This document shows, in pieces, positions 6,931 to 15,270 of a stretch of 20,559 nt of DNA. Position 1 is the first letter of the stretch. Each line of letters starts with the position of its first letter. This DNA comes from an uncultured Bacilli bacterium (GTDB taxonomy: Bacteria; Bacillota_I; Bacilli_A; RF39; UBA660), in NCBI GenBank assembly GCA_944329255.1, contig CALVIA010000009.1, forward strand, positions 1 through 20,559, in the 5' to 3' direction. A program made the position numbers and the translations under genes. The notes under the pieces were generated by a model. The model had not been told where the DNA came from. It made no database searches and worked only from the letters and a program-made list of their open reading frames with translations.

Positions 6931-9558
6931 ATGAAGTATGTTTACGCCTTTGAAGAAGGCAAAAAGGAAATGAGAAATTTACTTGGTGGTAAGGGTGCTA
7001 ATTTAGCTGAGATGACTAATATTGGAATGCCTGTTCCAAGAGGTTTTACTGTTACTACTGAAGCTTGTACAAAGTATTATGAAGATGGAAAAGTAATTTC
7101 TAAAGAGATAGAAGATGAAATTTTTTCAAAATTATCTGAACTTGAATCTAAAACAGGCAAAAAGATGGGTGATATGAATAATCCATTATTAGTATCTGTA
7201 AGAAGTGGTGCTAGAGCTAGTATGCCTGGTATGATGGATACTGTATTAAATTTGGGATTAAATGATGAAGTTTGTAAGGGATTTGCTGTAGCAACAAATA
7301 ATAAAAGATTCGCATATGATTCTTATAGAAGATTTATTCAAATGTTTGCAGATGTTGTTAAAGGATATCCTAAATCTTCTTTTGAAAGATATTTTGATAA
7401 GATAAAAGAAGAAAAAGGTGTAGAAAACGATTTAGAATTAACAGCAGATGATATGGAAGAAGTTACTTTAAAATTTAAAGAAAACTATAGACAACTTGCT
7501 GGTGAGGAATTCCCACAAGATCCTAAGGTACAGTTATTAGAAGCAGTTAAGGCTGTATTTAGATCTTGGATGAATGAAAGAGCAATTGTATATAGAAGAT
7601 TAAATGATATTCCTAGTAGTTGGGGAACCGCAGTTAATGTTCAGGAAATGGTTTATGGTAATCGTGGAAATGATTGTGGAACAGGTGTTGCATTTACAAG
7701 AAATCCTTCTACTGGTGAAAAGAAATTATATGGAGAGTATTTGATTAATGCTCAAGGTGAGGATGTTGTTGCTGGTATAAGAACTCCTGAACCTATATCA
7801 AAATTAGAAAGTGATATGCCAGAAGTTTATAATCAATTTGTAAAAATAGCTAATTTGCTTGAAAATCATTATAAAGATATGCAAGATATGGAATTTACTA
7901 TTGAAAATGGTAAGTTATTTATGCTTCAAACTAGAAATGGAAAAAGAACAGCGCAAGCTGCATTAAAAATTGCTGTTGATTTAGTTAATGAAGGAATGAT
8001 TACTAAAGAAGAAGCAATTATGAAAGTTGAACCAAGACAATTAGATCAATTATTACATCCATTATTTGATAACGAAGCACTAAAAAATAGTAAGGTAATT
8101 GCAAAAGGTTTAGCTGCATCTCCAGGTGCTGCAACAGGTAAGATTTGTTTTTCTGCATCTGATGTTGTAAGTGCAAAAGAAAATGGAGAAAAAGATGTAT
8201 TATTAGTTAGATTGGAAACTAGTCCTGAAGATATTGAAGGAATGAATTTTGCAAATGGTATTTTAACTATTCGTGGTGGAATGACTAGTCATGCTGCTGT
8301 TGTCGCTCGTGGTATGGGTAGGTGCTGTGTTTGTGGATGCGGTGAATTAGTAATAAATGAAGAAAATAAAACTTTAACAACAAAAGACGGTACTGTATAT
8401 AAAGAAGGAGATTATTTAAGTTTAGATGGATCAACTGGTAATGTATATGGTGAAGAGATTAAAACCGTAGAACCATCAATAAGTGGTGATTTTGAAAAAT
8501 TTATGTCATGGGCAGATGAAATAAGAAGATTGAAGGTAAGAACAAATGCTGATACTCCAAGGGATGCAATTCAAGCTAAAAAGTTTGGTGCTGAAGGTAT
8601 TGGTTTATGTAGAACTGAGCATATGTTCTTTGAAGAAGACAGAATATTTAATTTTAGAAGAATGATTGCTGCTGAGACAATTGAGCAAAGAGAAGAAGCT
8701 TTAGAAAAAATACTTCCTTATCAAAGAGGAGATTTTGAAGAATTATTTAAAGCAATGGCTCCATATAGCGTTACAATTCGTTATTTAGATCCACCATTAC
8801 ATGAATTTTTACCACATACAGATAATGAAATAAAAGCGCTTGCTGATAGTTTAAATATGAGTTTTGAATCATTAAAAAATAGAGTAGAATCATTAAAGGA
8901 ATTTAATCCAATGATGGGTCATAGAGGATGTAGACTTGCTGTTACATATCCAGAAATTGCTAAAATGCAAACAAGAGCTGTAATAGAAGCTGCAATTAAT
9001 GTTAATAAAGAAGGATTAAATGTTGTTCCAGAAATAATGATTCCTTTAGTTGGAGAAGTTAATGAACTTAAATATGTTAAAAATGTTGTTTGTAAAACAG
9101 CTGATGAAATTATAAAAAATGCAGGTGTTTCATTAAAATATCAAGTAGGAACAATGATAGAGATTCCAAGAGCTGCACTTACTGCAGATGAAATTGCAAA
9201 AGAAGCAGAATTCTTCAGTTTTGGAACAAATGATTTAACTCAGATGACTTATGGATTTAGTCGTGATGATGCTGCAAAATTCTTAGGTGATTATTACGAT
9301 AAACAAATATTTGAATCAGATCCATTTGCTAAATTAGATCAAAATGGAGTTGGTAAATTAGTTAAAATAGCTGTTGAATTAGGTAAAAAGACAAGACCTG
9401 ATTTACATTTAGGTATTTGTGGAGAACACGGTGGAGAAGCATCTTCAGTTGAGTTCTGTCATAATGTAGGACTTGATTATGTATCATGCTCACCATTTAG
9501 GGTACCATTAGCTAGATTGGCTGCTGCACAAGCTGCTATCAAGTCCCACCAAAAATAG
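6931..9558 (+). CDS. ppdK: Pyruvate, phosphate dikinase
   Basis: The 875-residue enzyme interconverts pyruvate, ATP and phosphate with PEP, AMP and pyrophosphate, a key glycolytic/gluconeogenic step in many anaerobes. The N-terminal nucleotide-binding domain begins YVYAFEEGKKEMRNLLGGKGANLAEM. The swivelling phosphohistidine domain carries GGMTSHAAVVARGMG with catalytic His454. The C-terminal PEP/pyruvate barrel has CGEHGGEASSVEF with Cys830. Both residues align with the catalytic His and Cys of the well-studied clostridial enzyme. Start: ATG 6931 has AAAGGAG (6919-6925) ahead; the in-frame ATG at 6916 lies at the predicted transcript start and precedes that site. The last residues (KSHQK) are encoded by the integrated element; the native ending (KSAGKNQ) survives at 18,837-18,860, two residues longer. 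The change is at the extreme tail, so activity is probably kept. Confidence 0.95.
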   Translation: MKYVYAFEEGKKEMRNLLGGKGANLAEMTNIGMPVPRGFTVTTEACTKYYEDGKVISKEIEDEIFSKLSELESKTGKKMGDMNNPLLVSVRSGARASMPGMMDTVLNLGLNDEVCKGFAVATNNKRFAYDSYRRFIQMFADVVKGYPKSSFERYFDKIKEEKGVENDLELTADDMEEVTLKFKENYRQLAGEEFPQDPKVQLLEAVKAVFRSWMNERAIVYRRLNDIPSSWGTAVNVQEMVYGNRGNDCGTGVAFTRNPSTGEKKLYGEYLINAQGEDVVAGIRTPEPISKLESDMPEVYNQFVKIANLLENHYKDMQDMEFTIENGKLFMLQTRNGKRTAQAALKIAVDLVNEGMITKEEAIMKVEPRQLDQLLHPLFDNEALKNSKVIAKGLAASPGAATGKICFSASDVVSAKENGEKDVLLVRLETSPEDIEGMNFANGILTIRGGMTSHAAVVARGMGRCCVCGCGELVINEENKTLTTKDGTVYKEGDYLSLDGSTGNVYGEEIKTVEPSISGDFEKFMSWADEIRRLKVRTNADTPRDAIQAKKFGAEGIGLCRTEHMFFEEDRIFNFRRMIAAETIEQREEALEKILPYQRGDFEELFKAMAPYSVTIRYLDPPLHEFLPHTDNEIKALADSLNMSFESLKNRVESLKEFNPMMGHRGCRLAVTYPEIAKMQTRAVIEAAINVNKEGLNVVPEIMIPLVGEVNELKYVKNVVCKTADEIIKNAGVSLKYQVGTMIEIPRAALTADEIAKEAEFFSFGTNDLTQMTYGFSRDDAAKFLGDYYDKQIFESDPFAKLDQNGVGKLVKIAVELGKKTRPDLHLGICGEHGGEASSVEFCHNVGLDYVSCSPFRVPLARLAAAQAAIKSHQK
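9528..9542 (+). repeat. Left attachment site core (attL)
   Basis: ACAAGCTGCTATCAA, within the ppdK codons for QAAIK. It is identical to 18824-18838; with one mismatch the identity runs 4 bases further (TCC shared after position 9543). Confidence 0.85.
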
Positions 9559-9589
9559 AGTGAGAACACACTCCAAATGGTAAAATAAG

Positions 9590-9612
9590 AAAGACTCAAA
9601 TGAGTCTTTTTT
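9590..9612 (+). terminator. Element-supplied terminator for ppdK
   Basis: Eight-bp stem AAAGACTC (9590-9597) with GAGTCTTT (9602-9609), 4-nt loop, then T-tract. It lies 31 bases after the new ppdK stop, inside the element, so insertion provides a transcription end. Confidence 0.8.
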
Positions 9613-9661
9613 GGTTGGAATAAAAGGATAAAACGGAAGGATAATAATATTATATAAATAA

Positions 9662-9743
9662 TAAAAATGGGTTGGGTGGTGTGATGCCACAATAATAAAT
9701 TTTTATACAGGAAAGTAGCAATAAGGTTAGGGCTACTTTTTTT
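9662..9743 (+). ncRNA. Possible short structured RNA ending in a terminator
   Basis: After the ppdK terminator and an AT-rich run, a GC-richer stretch has a small hairpin GTGG/CCAC (9676-9679 with 9687-9690) and ends in a good intrinsic terminator: AAAGTAGC (9712-9719) with GCTACTTT (9732-9739), then T-tract. A terminator here without a preceding ORF implies a short transcript of about 80 nt, or a leader ahead of the XRE gene. No clear promoter hexamers are seen. Identity unknown. Confidence 0.35.
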
Positions 9744-9780
9744 GTTGGTAAAAAAGTAAAACGAAATGGAGGTAGATAGA

Positions 9781-10251
9781 ATGTTTTACATTAAACCTAA
9801 TTTAAAGAATATGTCTCAAGGAGCCAGACTTGAGTACATTAGAGAAGTCAGACATATGACAAAAGAAGATGTGGCAGCTTATTTTGGATTTGGAGGTAGA
9901 GAACCAAATAAAACAATTCGTGAGTACGAAAACAATACTACTAGTCCAAGTCAAAGTAGATTGGAGGAATTAGCAGAACTATTTGAAGTAAGTATTGATG
10001 CAATTAGAAAATATGATTTCACTAATCCAATAGATGAAATCTACTATCAAATGTGGTATGAGGAACAATATCCATACTATCAATTAAATATAGATCCAGA
10101 TAGATTTGCTGGTTCAGCATACAACATAAATGTATACAATGGAATTAAAGAATGGAAGAAAATGAGAGAAAGGAGAGAAAACTATGAAATATCTGATGAA
10201 GAATATCTTGAGTGGAAATTGAATTTTAAAATAGAAAATGAAATAGTTTAA
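9781..10251 (+). CDS. XRE-family HTH transcriptional regulator
   Basis: The 156-residue product has an N-terminal Cro/CI-type helix-turn-helix (about residues 10-65; ARLEYIREVRHMTKEDVAAYFG, then TIREYENN and LEELAELFEVSID), so it should bind DNA as a regulator. The rest is an acidic Tyr-rich region, a basic helix (KKMRERRENYE) and a terminal motif EEYLEWKLNF. It is the first gene inside attL and likely controls the element's genes or recombination. ATG 9781 has GGAGGT (9768-9773) at 7-nt spacing; the in-frame ATG at 9766 overlaps that site and is rejected. The terminal EWKLNF motif also occurs near the end of the element's serine recombinase. Confidence 0.8.
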   Translation: MFYIKPNLKNMSQGARLEYIREVRHMTKEDVAAYFGFGGREPNKTIREYENNTTSPSQSRLEELAELFEVSIDAIRKYDFTNPIDEIYYQMWYEEQYPYYQLNIDPDRFAGSAYNINVYNGIKEWKKMRERRENYEISDEEYLEWKLNFKIENEIV

Positions 10252-10277
10252 TTTAGTAAAGAAAAACGCTGTTTTTA

Positions 10278-10286
10278 TGGTATAAT
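10278..10286 (+). promoter_or_regulatory. Extended -10 promoter of the restriction-modification operon
   Basis: TGGTATAAT: a TG dinucleotide one base before TATAAT (10281-10286). The predicted start near 10293 rules out the GTG at 10295 and supports ATG 10310 (GAGGTG at 10297-10302). Confidence 0.6.
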
Positions 10287-10309
10287 TATTTATAGTGAGG
10301 TGTATTAAC

Positions 10310-11164
10310 ATGCTTAAAGCAAAACCATTTGTAAAATGGGCAGGAGGAAAAAGATCAATTGTTGATAAATTGATTAATCTTGTTCCCGAAGATTATAAAA
10401 CATATTATGAACCATTTGTAGGTGGAGGAGCTATGTTATATGAACTTCAACCTAAAAAAGCAGTTATAAATGATTATAATACAGAATTAATGAATGTATA
10501 TGAATGTGTTAAAGATGAAAATAAATTTGCAAATATGTGTAGTGAACTAAATAAACATGAAACTAATCATTCTGAAGAGTATTATTACGAAATAAGAGAT
10601 TTAGATAGAGATAAGAAAAAGTTTAATAAATTAGCTGATTATAAAAGAGCTGCTAGAACTATTTATTTAAATAAAGCTTGCTTTAATGGATTATATAGAG
10701 TTAATAGTAAAAACGAATTTAATGTACCATCAGGTAAGAAGACAAAGGTTAATACATATGATGGACCTAATTTAGGTATAATTCATTGTTTATTAAACTT
10801 TAATGATATTAAACTTTTATCTACAGATTTTGAGGAAGCAGTAAAAAATGCTAAAAAAGGTGATTTTGTTTATTTCGATCCTCCATATGATTCAGATACT
10901 TCGACTTTTAATAGTTATACTGAAAATGGTTTTGGAAAAGAAGAACAAAAAAGACTTGCAGAAGTATTTAAAGATTTAGATAAAAGAGGATGCAATGTTA
11001 TGTTATCCAACTATAATACTAAGCTTATTAAGGAATTATATAAAGATTATAATTTTAATTATGTAACAGCACCAAGAAATATTGGAGCAAGTTCTAAAAA
11101 CAGAGGTAAAGTAGAAGAAGTTATTATTACTAATTACAATAAAGCAGAAGTATTTGATAATTAA
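10310..11164 (+). CDS. dpnM: DNA adenine methyltransferase, DpnM/Dam type (GATC)
   Basis: The 284-residue enzyme should transfer a methyl group from S-adenosylmethionine to the adenine N6 in GATC, protecting DNA from the co-encoded endonuclease. It shows the alpha-class order: KPFVKWAGGKR at the N terminus, the AdoMet-binding motif YYEPFVGGGAM, then catalytic DPPYD at residues 190-194. The N terminus and spacing are those of Dam/M.DpnII. It is the first gene of a three-gene cluster; the next gene starts 24 bases after its stop. ATG 10310 is chosen over the GTG at 10295 because the ribosome binding site lies between them. Specificity for GATC is inferred from family and neighbours. Confidence 0.9.
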   Translation: MLKAKPFVKWAGGKRSIVDKLINLVPEDYKTYYEPFVGGGAMLYELQPKKAVINDYNTELMNVYECVKDENKFANMCSELNKHETNHSEEYYYEIRDLDRDKKKFNKLADYKRAARTIYLNKACFNGLYRVNSKNEFNVPSGKKTKVNTYDGPNLGIIHCLLNFNDIKLLSTDFEEAVKNAKKGDFVYFDPPYDSDTSTFNSYTENGFGKEEQKRLAEVFKDLDKRGCNVMLSNYNTKLIKELYKDYNFNYVTAPRNIGASSKNRGKVEEVIITNYNKAEVFDN

Positions 11165-11188
11165 TAATTCGAGGGAGGTCTAATATCT

Positions 11189-11956
11189 ATGGCAAGCAAG
11201 TATTACTATAATAAAAGAAATTTTAAATTGATATTAGGTGATTCCTTCGAAGAATTAAAGAAAATAAAAAAGAATAGTATAGATATGATTTTTGCAGATC
11301 CGCCATATTTTTTATCTGGTGATGGTATATCATGTAGTGGTGGAAAAATGGTATCTGTAAATAAAGGTGATTGGGATAAAAAAATTGGTATTGAAGAAAA
11401 ACATCAATTTAATAGAGAATGGATAAGGTTATGTTACGGTTTATTAAAGGATGAAGGGACTATTTGGATAAGTGGTACTCTTCATAACATATATTCAATA
11501 GGCATGGCTTTAGAACAAGAAGGTTTTAAAATTATAAACAATATTACATGGAGAAAATTAAATCCTCCACCTAATATTAGTTGTAGATATTTTGTTCATT
11601 CTACAGAAACAATATTATGGGCAAAGAAAGATATAAAAAAAGCTAAACATAAATTTAATTATCAACTTATGAAAGAATTAAATGGTGGTAAACAAGCAAA
11701 AGATGTTTGGGAATCGTCATTAACAAAACCTAGTGAAAAGAAATGTGGAAAGCATCCAACTCAAAAACCTATGGCTATTTTAGAAAAATTGATATTAGCA
11801 AGTACAGATGAGGGTGATTTAATATTAGATCCTTTTAATGGAAGTGGTACTACTGGTATTATTGCTAATAAGTTAAAAAGAAAATATATTGGTATAGATT
11901 TAGAAAAAGAATATTTAGATTTAACGATAAGAAGAAAGGAAGAAAAAAATGAGTAG
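11189..11956 (+). CDS. dpnA: Second DNA methyltransferase of the DpnII system (DpnA type)
   Basis: The 255-residue product is a beta-class amino-methyltransferase: catalytic DPPY (residues 37-40) comes first and the AdoMet-binding DPFNGSGTTG (from residue 214) near the C terminus. This circular order, with the DpnM-type enzyme upstream and the DpnII-type nuclease downstream, matches DpnA, the second methyltransferase of DpnII systems, known to act also on single-stranded or incoming DNA. GGGAGGT (11173-11179) precedes ATG 11189. Its 3' end overlaps the endonuclease start by 8 bases, so the two are probably translationally coupled. Confidence 0.88.
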   Translation: MASKYYYNKRNFKLILGDSFEELKKIKKNSIDMIFADPPYFLSGDGISCSGGKMVSVNKGDWDKKIGIEEKHQFNREWIRLCYGLLKDEGTIWISGTLHNIYSIGMALEQEGFKIINNITWRKLNPPPNISCRYFVHSTETILWAKKDIKKAKHKFNYQLMKELNGGKQAKDVWESSLTKPSEKKCGKHPTQKPMAILEKLILASTDEGDLILDPFNGSGTTGIIANKLKRKYIGIDLEKEYLDLTIRRKEEKNE

Positions 11957-12806
11957 AGATTTTAATCAATGGTTAGGAAATTTTAAATCAAGTATTTCGA
12001 ATTATGGTTATTATGTTGATTTTGATAAAATCTATAAATCAGCTGAAAAATATAAAGTTGAATTAAATATTTTAAATTCACTTATTGGTAGTAAAAACAT
12101 TGAAAAGGATTTTGAAAATATTATATTAAAATATCCAGAAACGCTTGAAGTAATTCCAATGTTACTAGCTGTAAGATCAAATGAAATATTTGTAAAAGAT
12201 TTAACTAATGAATACCTTTTTAAATTTAATAAAATGGTATATTCAATTGGTGATTATATTAAATTTATGAGAGAAACAGGATTATTTGAATTATTGCAAA
12301 ATCATATTATAAATAATCTATATGACTATTTATTAGGTGTTGAAGTAGGATTAGATTCAAATGGTAGAAAAAATCGTGGTGGACATCTAATGGAAGATTT
12401 AGTTGAAGACTACATCATAAAAGCTGGTTACAAAAAAGGTAGTACTTATTTTAAAGAAATGTATACTTCCGAGATAGAATCAAAATGGAATATTGATTTA
12501 TCAATTCTTAAAGGAGAAATTAAGGCTACTAAGAGATGGGATTATGTAATTAAAACTGATAAACAAATATATGTTATTGAAACTAATTTTTATGCAACTC
12601 AAGGTTCAAAACTAAATGAAACTGCAAGGAGCTATGAATTAATTGCAAATAAAGTTAAACAAATTGATGGATTAACATTTATTTGGATTACAGATGGAAT
12701 TGGTTGGAATCATGCTAAGTTACCATTAAACGAAACATTTAATGTTCTTGATACTTTATATAGTATTGATGATTTAGACAAAGGTGTTTTAAATAATCTT
12801 ATTTAA
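11949..12806 (+). CDS. dpnB: Type II restriction endonuclease, DpnII/MboI family (GATC)
   Basis: The 285-residue product is recognised as DpnII-like from its N-terminal region (FNQWLGNFKSSISNYGYYVDF), its length and its place after DpnM- and DpnA-type genes. Such enzymes cut unmethylated GATC. A plausible PD-(D/E)xK-type core lies at WDYVIKTDKQIYVIETNFY, where an Asp is followed by E-x-N in place of the usual E-x-K. AAGGAAG precedes ATG 11949, and the gene overlaps the upstream methyltransferase by 8 bases, so the nuclease is made from the same message as its protecting enzymes. A terminator follows. Sequence specificity is inferred. Confidence 0.88.
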   Translation: MSRDFNQWLGNFKSSISNYGYYVDFDKIYKSAEKYKVELNILNSLIGSKNIEKDFENIILKYPETLEVIPMLLAVRSNEIFVKDLTNEYLFKFNKMVYSIGDYIKFMRETGLFELLQNHIINNLYDYLLGVEVGLDSNGRKNRGGHLMEDLVEDYIIKAGYKKGSTYFKEMYTSEIESKWNIDLSILKGEIKATKRWDYVIKTDKQIYVIETNFYATQGSKLNETARSYELIANKVKQIDGLTFIWITDGIGWNHAKLPLNETFNVLDTLYSIDDLDKGVLNNLI

Positions 12807-12812
12807 TAATAT

Positions 12813-12841
12813 AGCTAGGTAAAAAATACTTAGCTTTTTTT
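12813..12841 (+). terminator. Terminator of the restriction-modification operon
   Basis: Nine-bp stem AGCTAGGTA (12813-12821) with TACTTAGCT (12827-12835), one G-U pair, 5-nt loop, then T-tract. Confidence 0.85.
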
Positions 12842-12870
12842 ATTATAGTAAGATAGTTTACTTATTTTTA

Positions 12871-12879
12871 TGATAAAAT
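12871..12879 (+). promoter_or_regulatory. Extended -10 promoter for the PHP-ATPase gene
   Basis: TGATAAAAT (TG one base before TAAAAT 12874-12879), no clear -35. The 12-base string TATGATAAAATA (12869-12880) recurs exactly at 16986-16997 ahead of the DUF4238 gene. Confidence 0.45.
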
Positions 12880-12930
12880 ATAGATGTTATGGAATCTTTT
12901 TATCATTGATAGAAAAAGGAGATGATTATA

Positions 12931-14964
12931 ATGAAAAAAGTTGATTTACATATTCATACTTCACCAAGTAGTTATGAAAGAAATTTTCAATTTTCATTAG
13001 AGGCTTTAAAACAATATGTTCAAATTAACAAATTGGATATTATTGCTATTACTAACCACAATCACTTTGATAAAGAACAATTTGAAACGATATCTAGTAA
13101 TTTAGATTGCGTAGTATTACCTGGAGTTGAAGTTGATATTGAAAGCTCTCATATGTTAGTTATTGCACCAGTCGATAAAATAGCTGAACTGAATAATTCT
13201 TGTAATTATTTAAGTAACGCTATTCATTCTGAAAATGACTCCATATCATATGATGATTTTATTAATAATTTTCTAAACTATAGAGATTATATTTTAATTC
13301 CACATATTAAAAAAGAACCATCAATGAAGAGTACCACAATAGAAAAATTTGGTAATTACATTAATATTGGGGAAGTAAAAAGTGCAAAGAAATTTGAAAG
13401 TACAAAAAAAGAAGAAACATTTTATTCACCAGTTTTCTTTAGTGATATAAGAATGGAAGATTCATATAAAAATGAAGAAGGAATATATAATTTCCCATCT
13501 AAAAGTACTTTTGTAGATATAAATTCAACTGAGTTTGGTGTATTGAAGCAAGCTTTATCAGATAAAAACAAGGTTTTTATTTCTGAAAATAAAAAAGCTG
13601 ATGAGTTTTCATATTTACCAGATGGCACAACAGCCTCAACAAAATTAAATGTAATTATAGGAAAAAGGTCATCTGGAAAAACTTACAATTTGGAACACAT
13701 TTATAGTTCAAAGGATAATAGAAGTGAAAATATTAAATATGTTCCCCAATTCTCATTGACAGGTAAAAGTGAAGAAAGCAAGTTTAAGGAACTTGTTAAA
13801 GATGAACAGCAAAGAATTATTTCTAATTATTTAGAACCACTTAGAAAGTTAACTGATAGAATTTTGGATATTGATAATGAAGAATTAAATAAAATAGATA
13901 ATTATTTAACAAGCTTAAAAGAGTTTGCTACAAATCAATCATTACAAGATTCATATTCAAAAACTAAACTATTCAATGAAATAAAGTTTGATTTTTTAGA
14001 TAATTATGATACAAGAAAAATAATAAATGCATTGACAGTGATTCTTGATAGTGAACATAACAAGGACTTAATTGAAAAATATTTAGATAGAAAACAAATT
14101 GTTAGTTTAATAAATGTTTTGGTAGCCAGAAGAAGAAAAGAGTATTTAGAATATAAGTTAAAGCAAAGTACGGATAATATTGTAACTATAATCAAAGATA
14201 AATTAACGACAAAATCTTCGATGATAAATATAAGTGAAGTTAACCTTTATGAAGCAAGTAAAGAGTTAATTTTGGTTAATAAGTATAATGATTTAGTATC
14301 AAAATTAAAAGCAAAGAAAAATATTTGTGAATTAGATGTATACCGTTTTAAACTTATTGTTGAGAAAGATAAGTTTAATAATGCTGATGAAGTAAAACGT
14401 GAACTATCAACAAGAATAGGAATTAGTTCACAATTTAATTCTAACTACAATGCCAATCCATTTAAATATATAAAAGAATTAGTAAATGTTGGAATCGATA
14501 GAAGCACAGTTTACAAATCAATATTATCGTTTAAAGTTAAAGTTATAAATGAAAATGGAAATGAATTATCCGGAGGAGAAAGAGCGGAATATAATTTATT
14601 ACGCGAGATTAAAGGTTCTGAAAGCTATGATATATTATTGTTAGATGAGCCAGAAGCTTCATTTGATAATCCATTTATAAAAGATTACATAATAGAGATA
14701 ATAAAAGAATTATCTAATAAAACAACTGTATTTATATCTACCCATAATAATTCATTAGGAATGTTAATGAAACCTAACAAATTGATTTATACAGCTAATG
14801 AAGATAATGTGTTCAAAGTTTATAATGGAGAATTTGGTAGTAAAACATTATCTACAGTTAATAATGATTCAATAATGAGTTATGACACAATAATGGAAGT
14901 TATGGAAGCGGGTAGTGAAGCATATAATGAAAGGAGAAATATATATGAAACTTTTAAAAATTGA
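12931..14964 (+). CDS. PHP-domain/ABC-type ATPase fusion, probable defence protein
   Basis: The 677-residue protein joins two activities. Residues 1 to about 200 form a PHP metal-dependent phosphoesterase domain: DLHIHTS (His7, His9), TNHNHFD (His43, His45), PGVEVD (Glu67) and a later His125. An SMC/RecF-like ABC ATPase follows: Walker A GKRSSGKT at 244-251, a long helical middle, the signature LSGGER (Ser547) and Walker B LLLDEPEASFD (Asp572-Glu573), then a switch His in ISTHNN. Nuclease or phosphatase domains coupled to such ATPases are common in phage-defence and tRNA-cutting systems, and the gene sits between a restriction system and an integrase, so defence is the likely role; the substrate is unknown. 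ATG 12931 follows AAGGAG; ATG 12922 is too close to that site. Confidence 0.8.
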   Translation: MKKVDLHIHTSPSSYERNFQFSLEALKQYVQINKLDIIAITNHNHFDKEQFETISSNLDCVVLPGVEVDIESSHMLVIAPVDKIAELNNSCNYLSNAIHSENDSISYDDFINNFLNYRDYILIPHIKKEPSMKSTTIEKFGNYINIGEVKSAKKFESTKKEETFYSPVFFSDIRMEDSYKNEEGIYNFPSKSTFVDINSTEFGVLKQALSDKNKVFISENKKADEFSYLPDGTTASTKLNVIIGKRSSGKTYNLEHIYSSKDNRSENIKYVPQFSLTGKSEESKFKELVKDEQQRIISNYLEPLRKLTDRILDIDNEELNKIDNYLTSLKEFATNQSLQDSYSKTKLFNEIKFDFLDNYDTRKIINALTVILDSEHNKDLIEKYLDRKQIVSLINVLVARRRKEYLEYKLKQSTDNIVTIIKDKLTTKSSMINISEVNLYEASKELILVNKYNDLVSKLKAKKNICELDVYRFKLIVEKDKFNNADEVKRELSTRIGISSQFNSNYNANPFKYIKELVNVGIDRSTVYKSILSFKVKVINENGNELSGGERAEYNLLREIKGSESYDILLLDEPEASFDNPFIKDYIIEIIKELSNKTTVFISTHNNSLGMLMKPNKLIYTANEDNVFKVYNGEFGSKTLSTVNNDSIMSYDTIMEVMEAGSEAYNERRNIYETFKN

Positions 14965-15256
14965 AGATAAGAAGTGTTTTTTTAGCAAAGATGGAGAGGA
15001 TTTTAAACCAATATCAGATATTGCTAAAGAAGATATATTTGAAATTTTAAAAATAATATATGATGAAGAAAATATAGTATTAGATGAATATAACGAAAAT
15101 GTTGAAATTGTAAGTGATGTTGAAAAGCTTATTTATAGTAATATATATGGACAATTAAAAACTTTTATTCAAAACAAACCAGTATTGGTGCAAGAAATCA
15201 ATAGTGAGATGCAAGAGGTAATTGAAAAGTATAAAGATGTTATTACTGAAGAATAA
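14945..15256 (+). CDS. Small partner protein of the PHP-ATPase
   Basis: A 103-residue acidic protein with no family I can name with certainty. It starts MKLLKIEDKKCFFSKDG and is then helical (DIFEILKIIYDEENIVLDEY; NKPVLVQEINSEMQEVIEKY); no signal peptide or membrane segment. ATG 14945 lies inside the end of the ATPase gene (20-base overlap) and has AAAGGAG (14930-14936) at 8-nt spacing; the earlier in-frame ATG at 14915 has none. The tight overlap implies co-production and perhaps a physical complex, as inhibitor, sensor or subunit; this is inference. A strong terminator ends the two-gene unit. Confidence 0.75.
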   Translation: MKLLKIEDKKCFFSKDGEDFKPISDIAKEDIFEILKIIYDEENIVLDEYNENVEIVSDVEKLIYSNIYGQLKTFIQNKPVLVQEINSEMQEVIEKYKDVITEE

Positions 15257-15270
15257 GTTAATGTCAAATG

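Noticed and set aside
9477..9692. Minus-strand ORFs across the ppdK end and attL
   Set aside because: They overlap the ppdK coding end, the attachment core and a terminator; composition is that of an antisense shadow and no ribosome binding site is present.
9667..9759. Short ORF ATG GGT TGG ... that continues only if TGA is read as Trp
   Set aside because: All large genes here use TGG for Trp and some end in TGA, so the mycoplasma-type code is not supported. The stretch also contains a terminator hairpin.
13422..13628. Minus-strand ORF inside the PHP-ATPase gene
   Set aside because: Antisense shadow of a well-supported gene.
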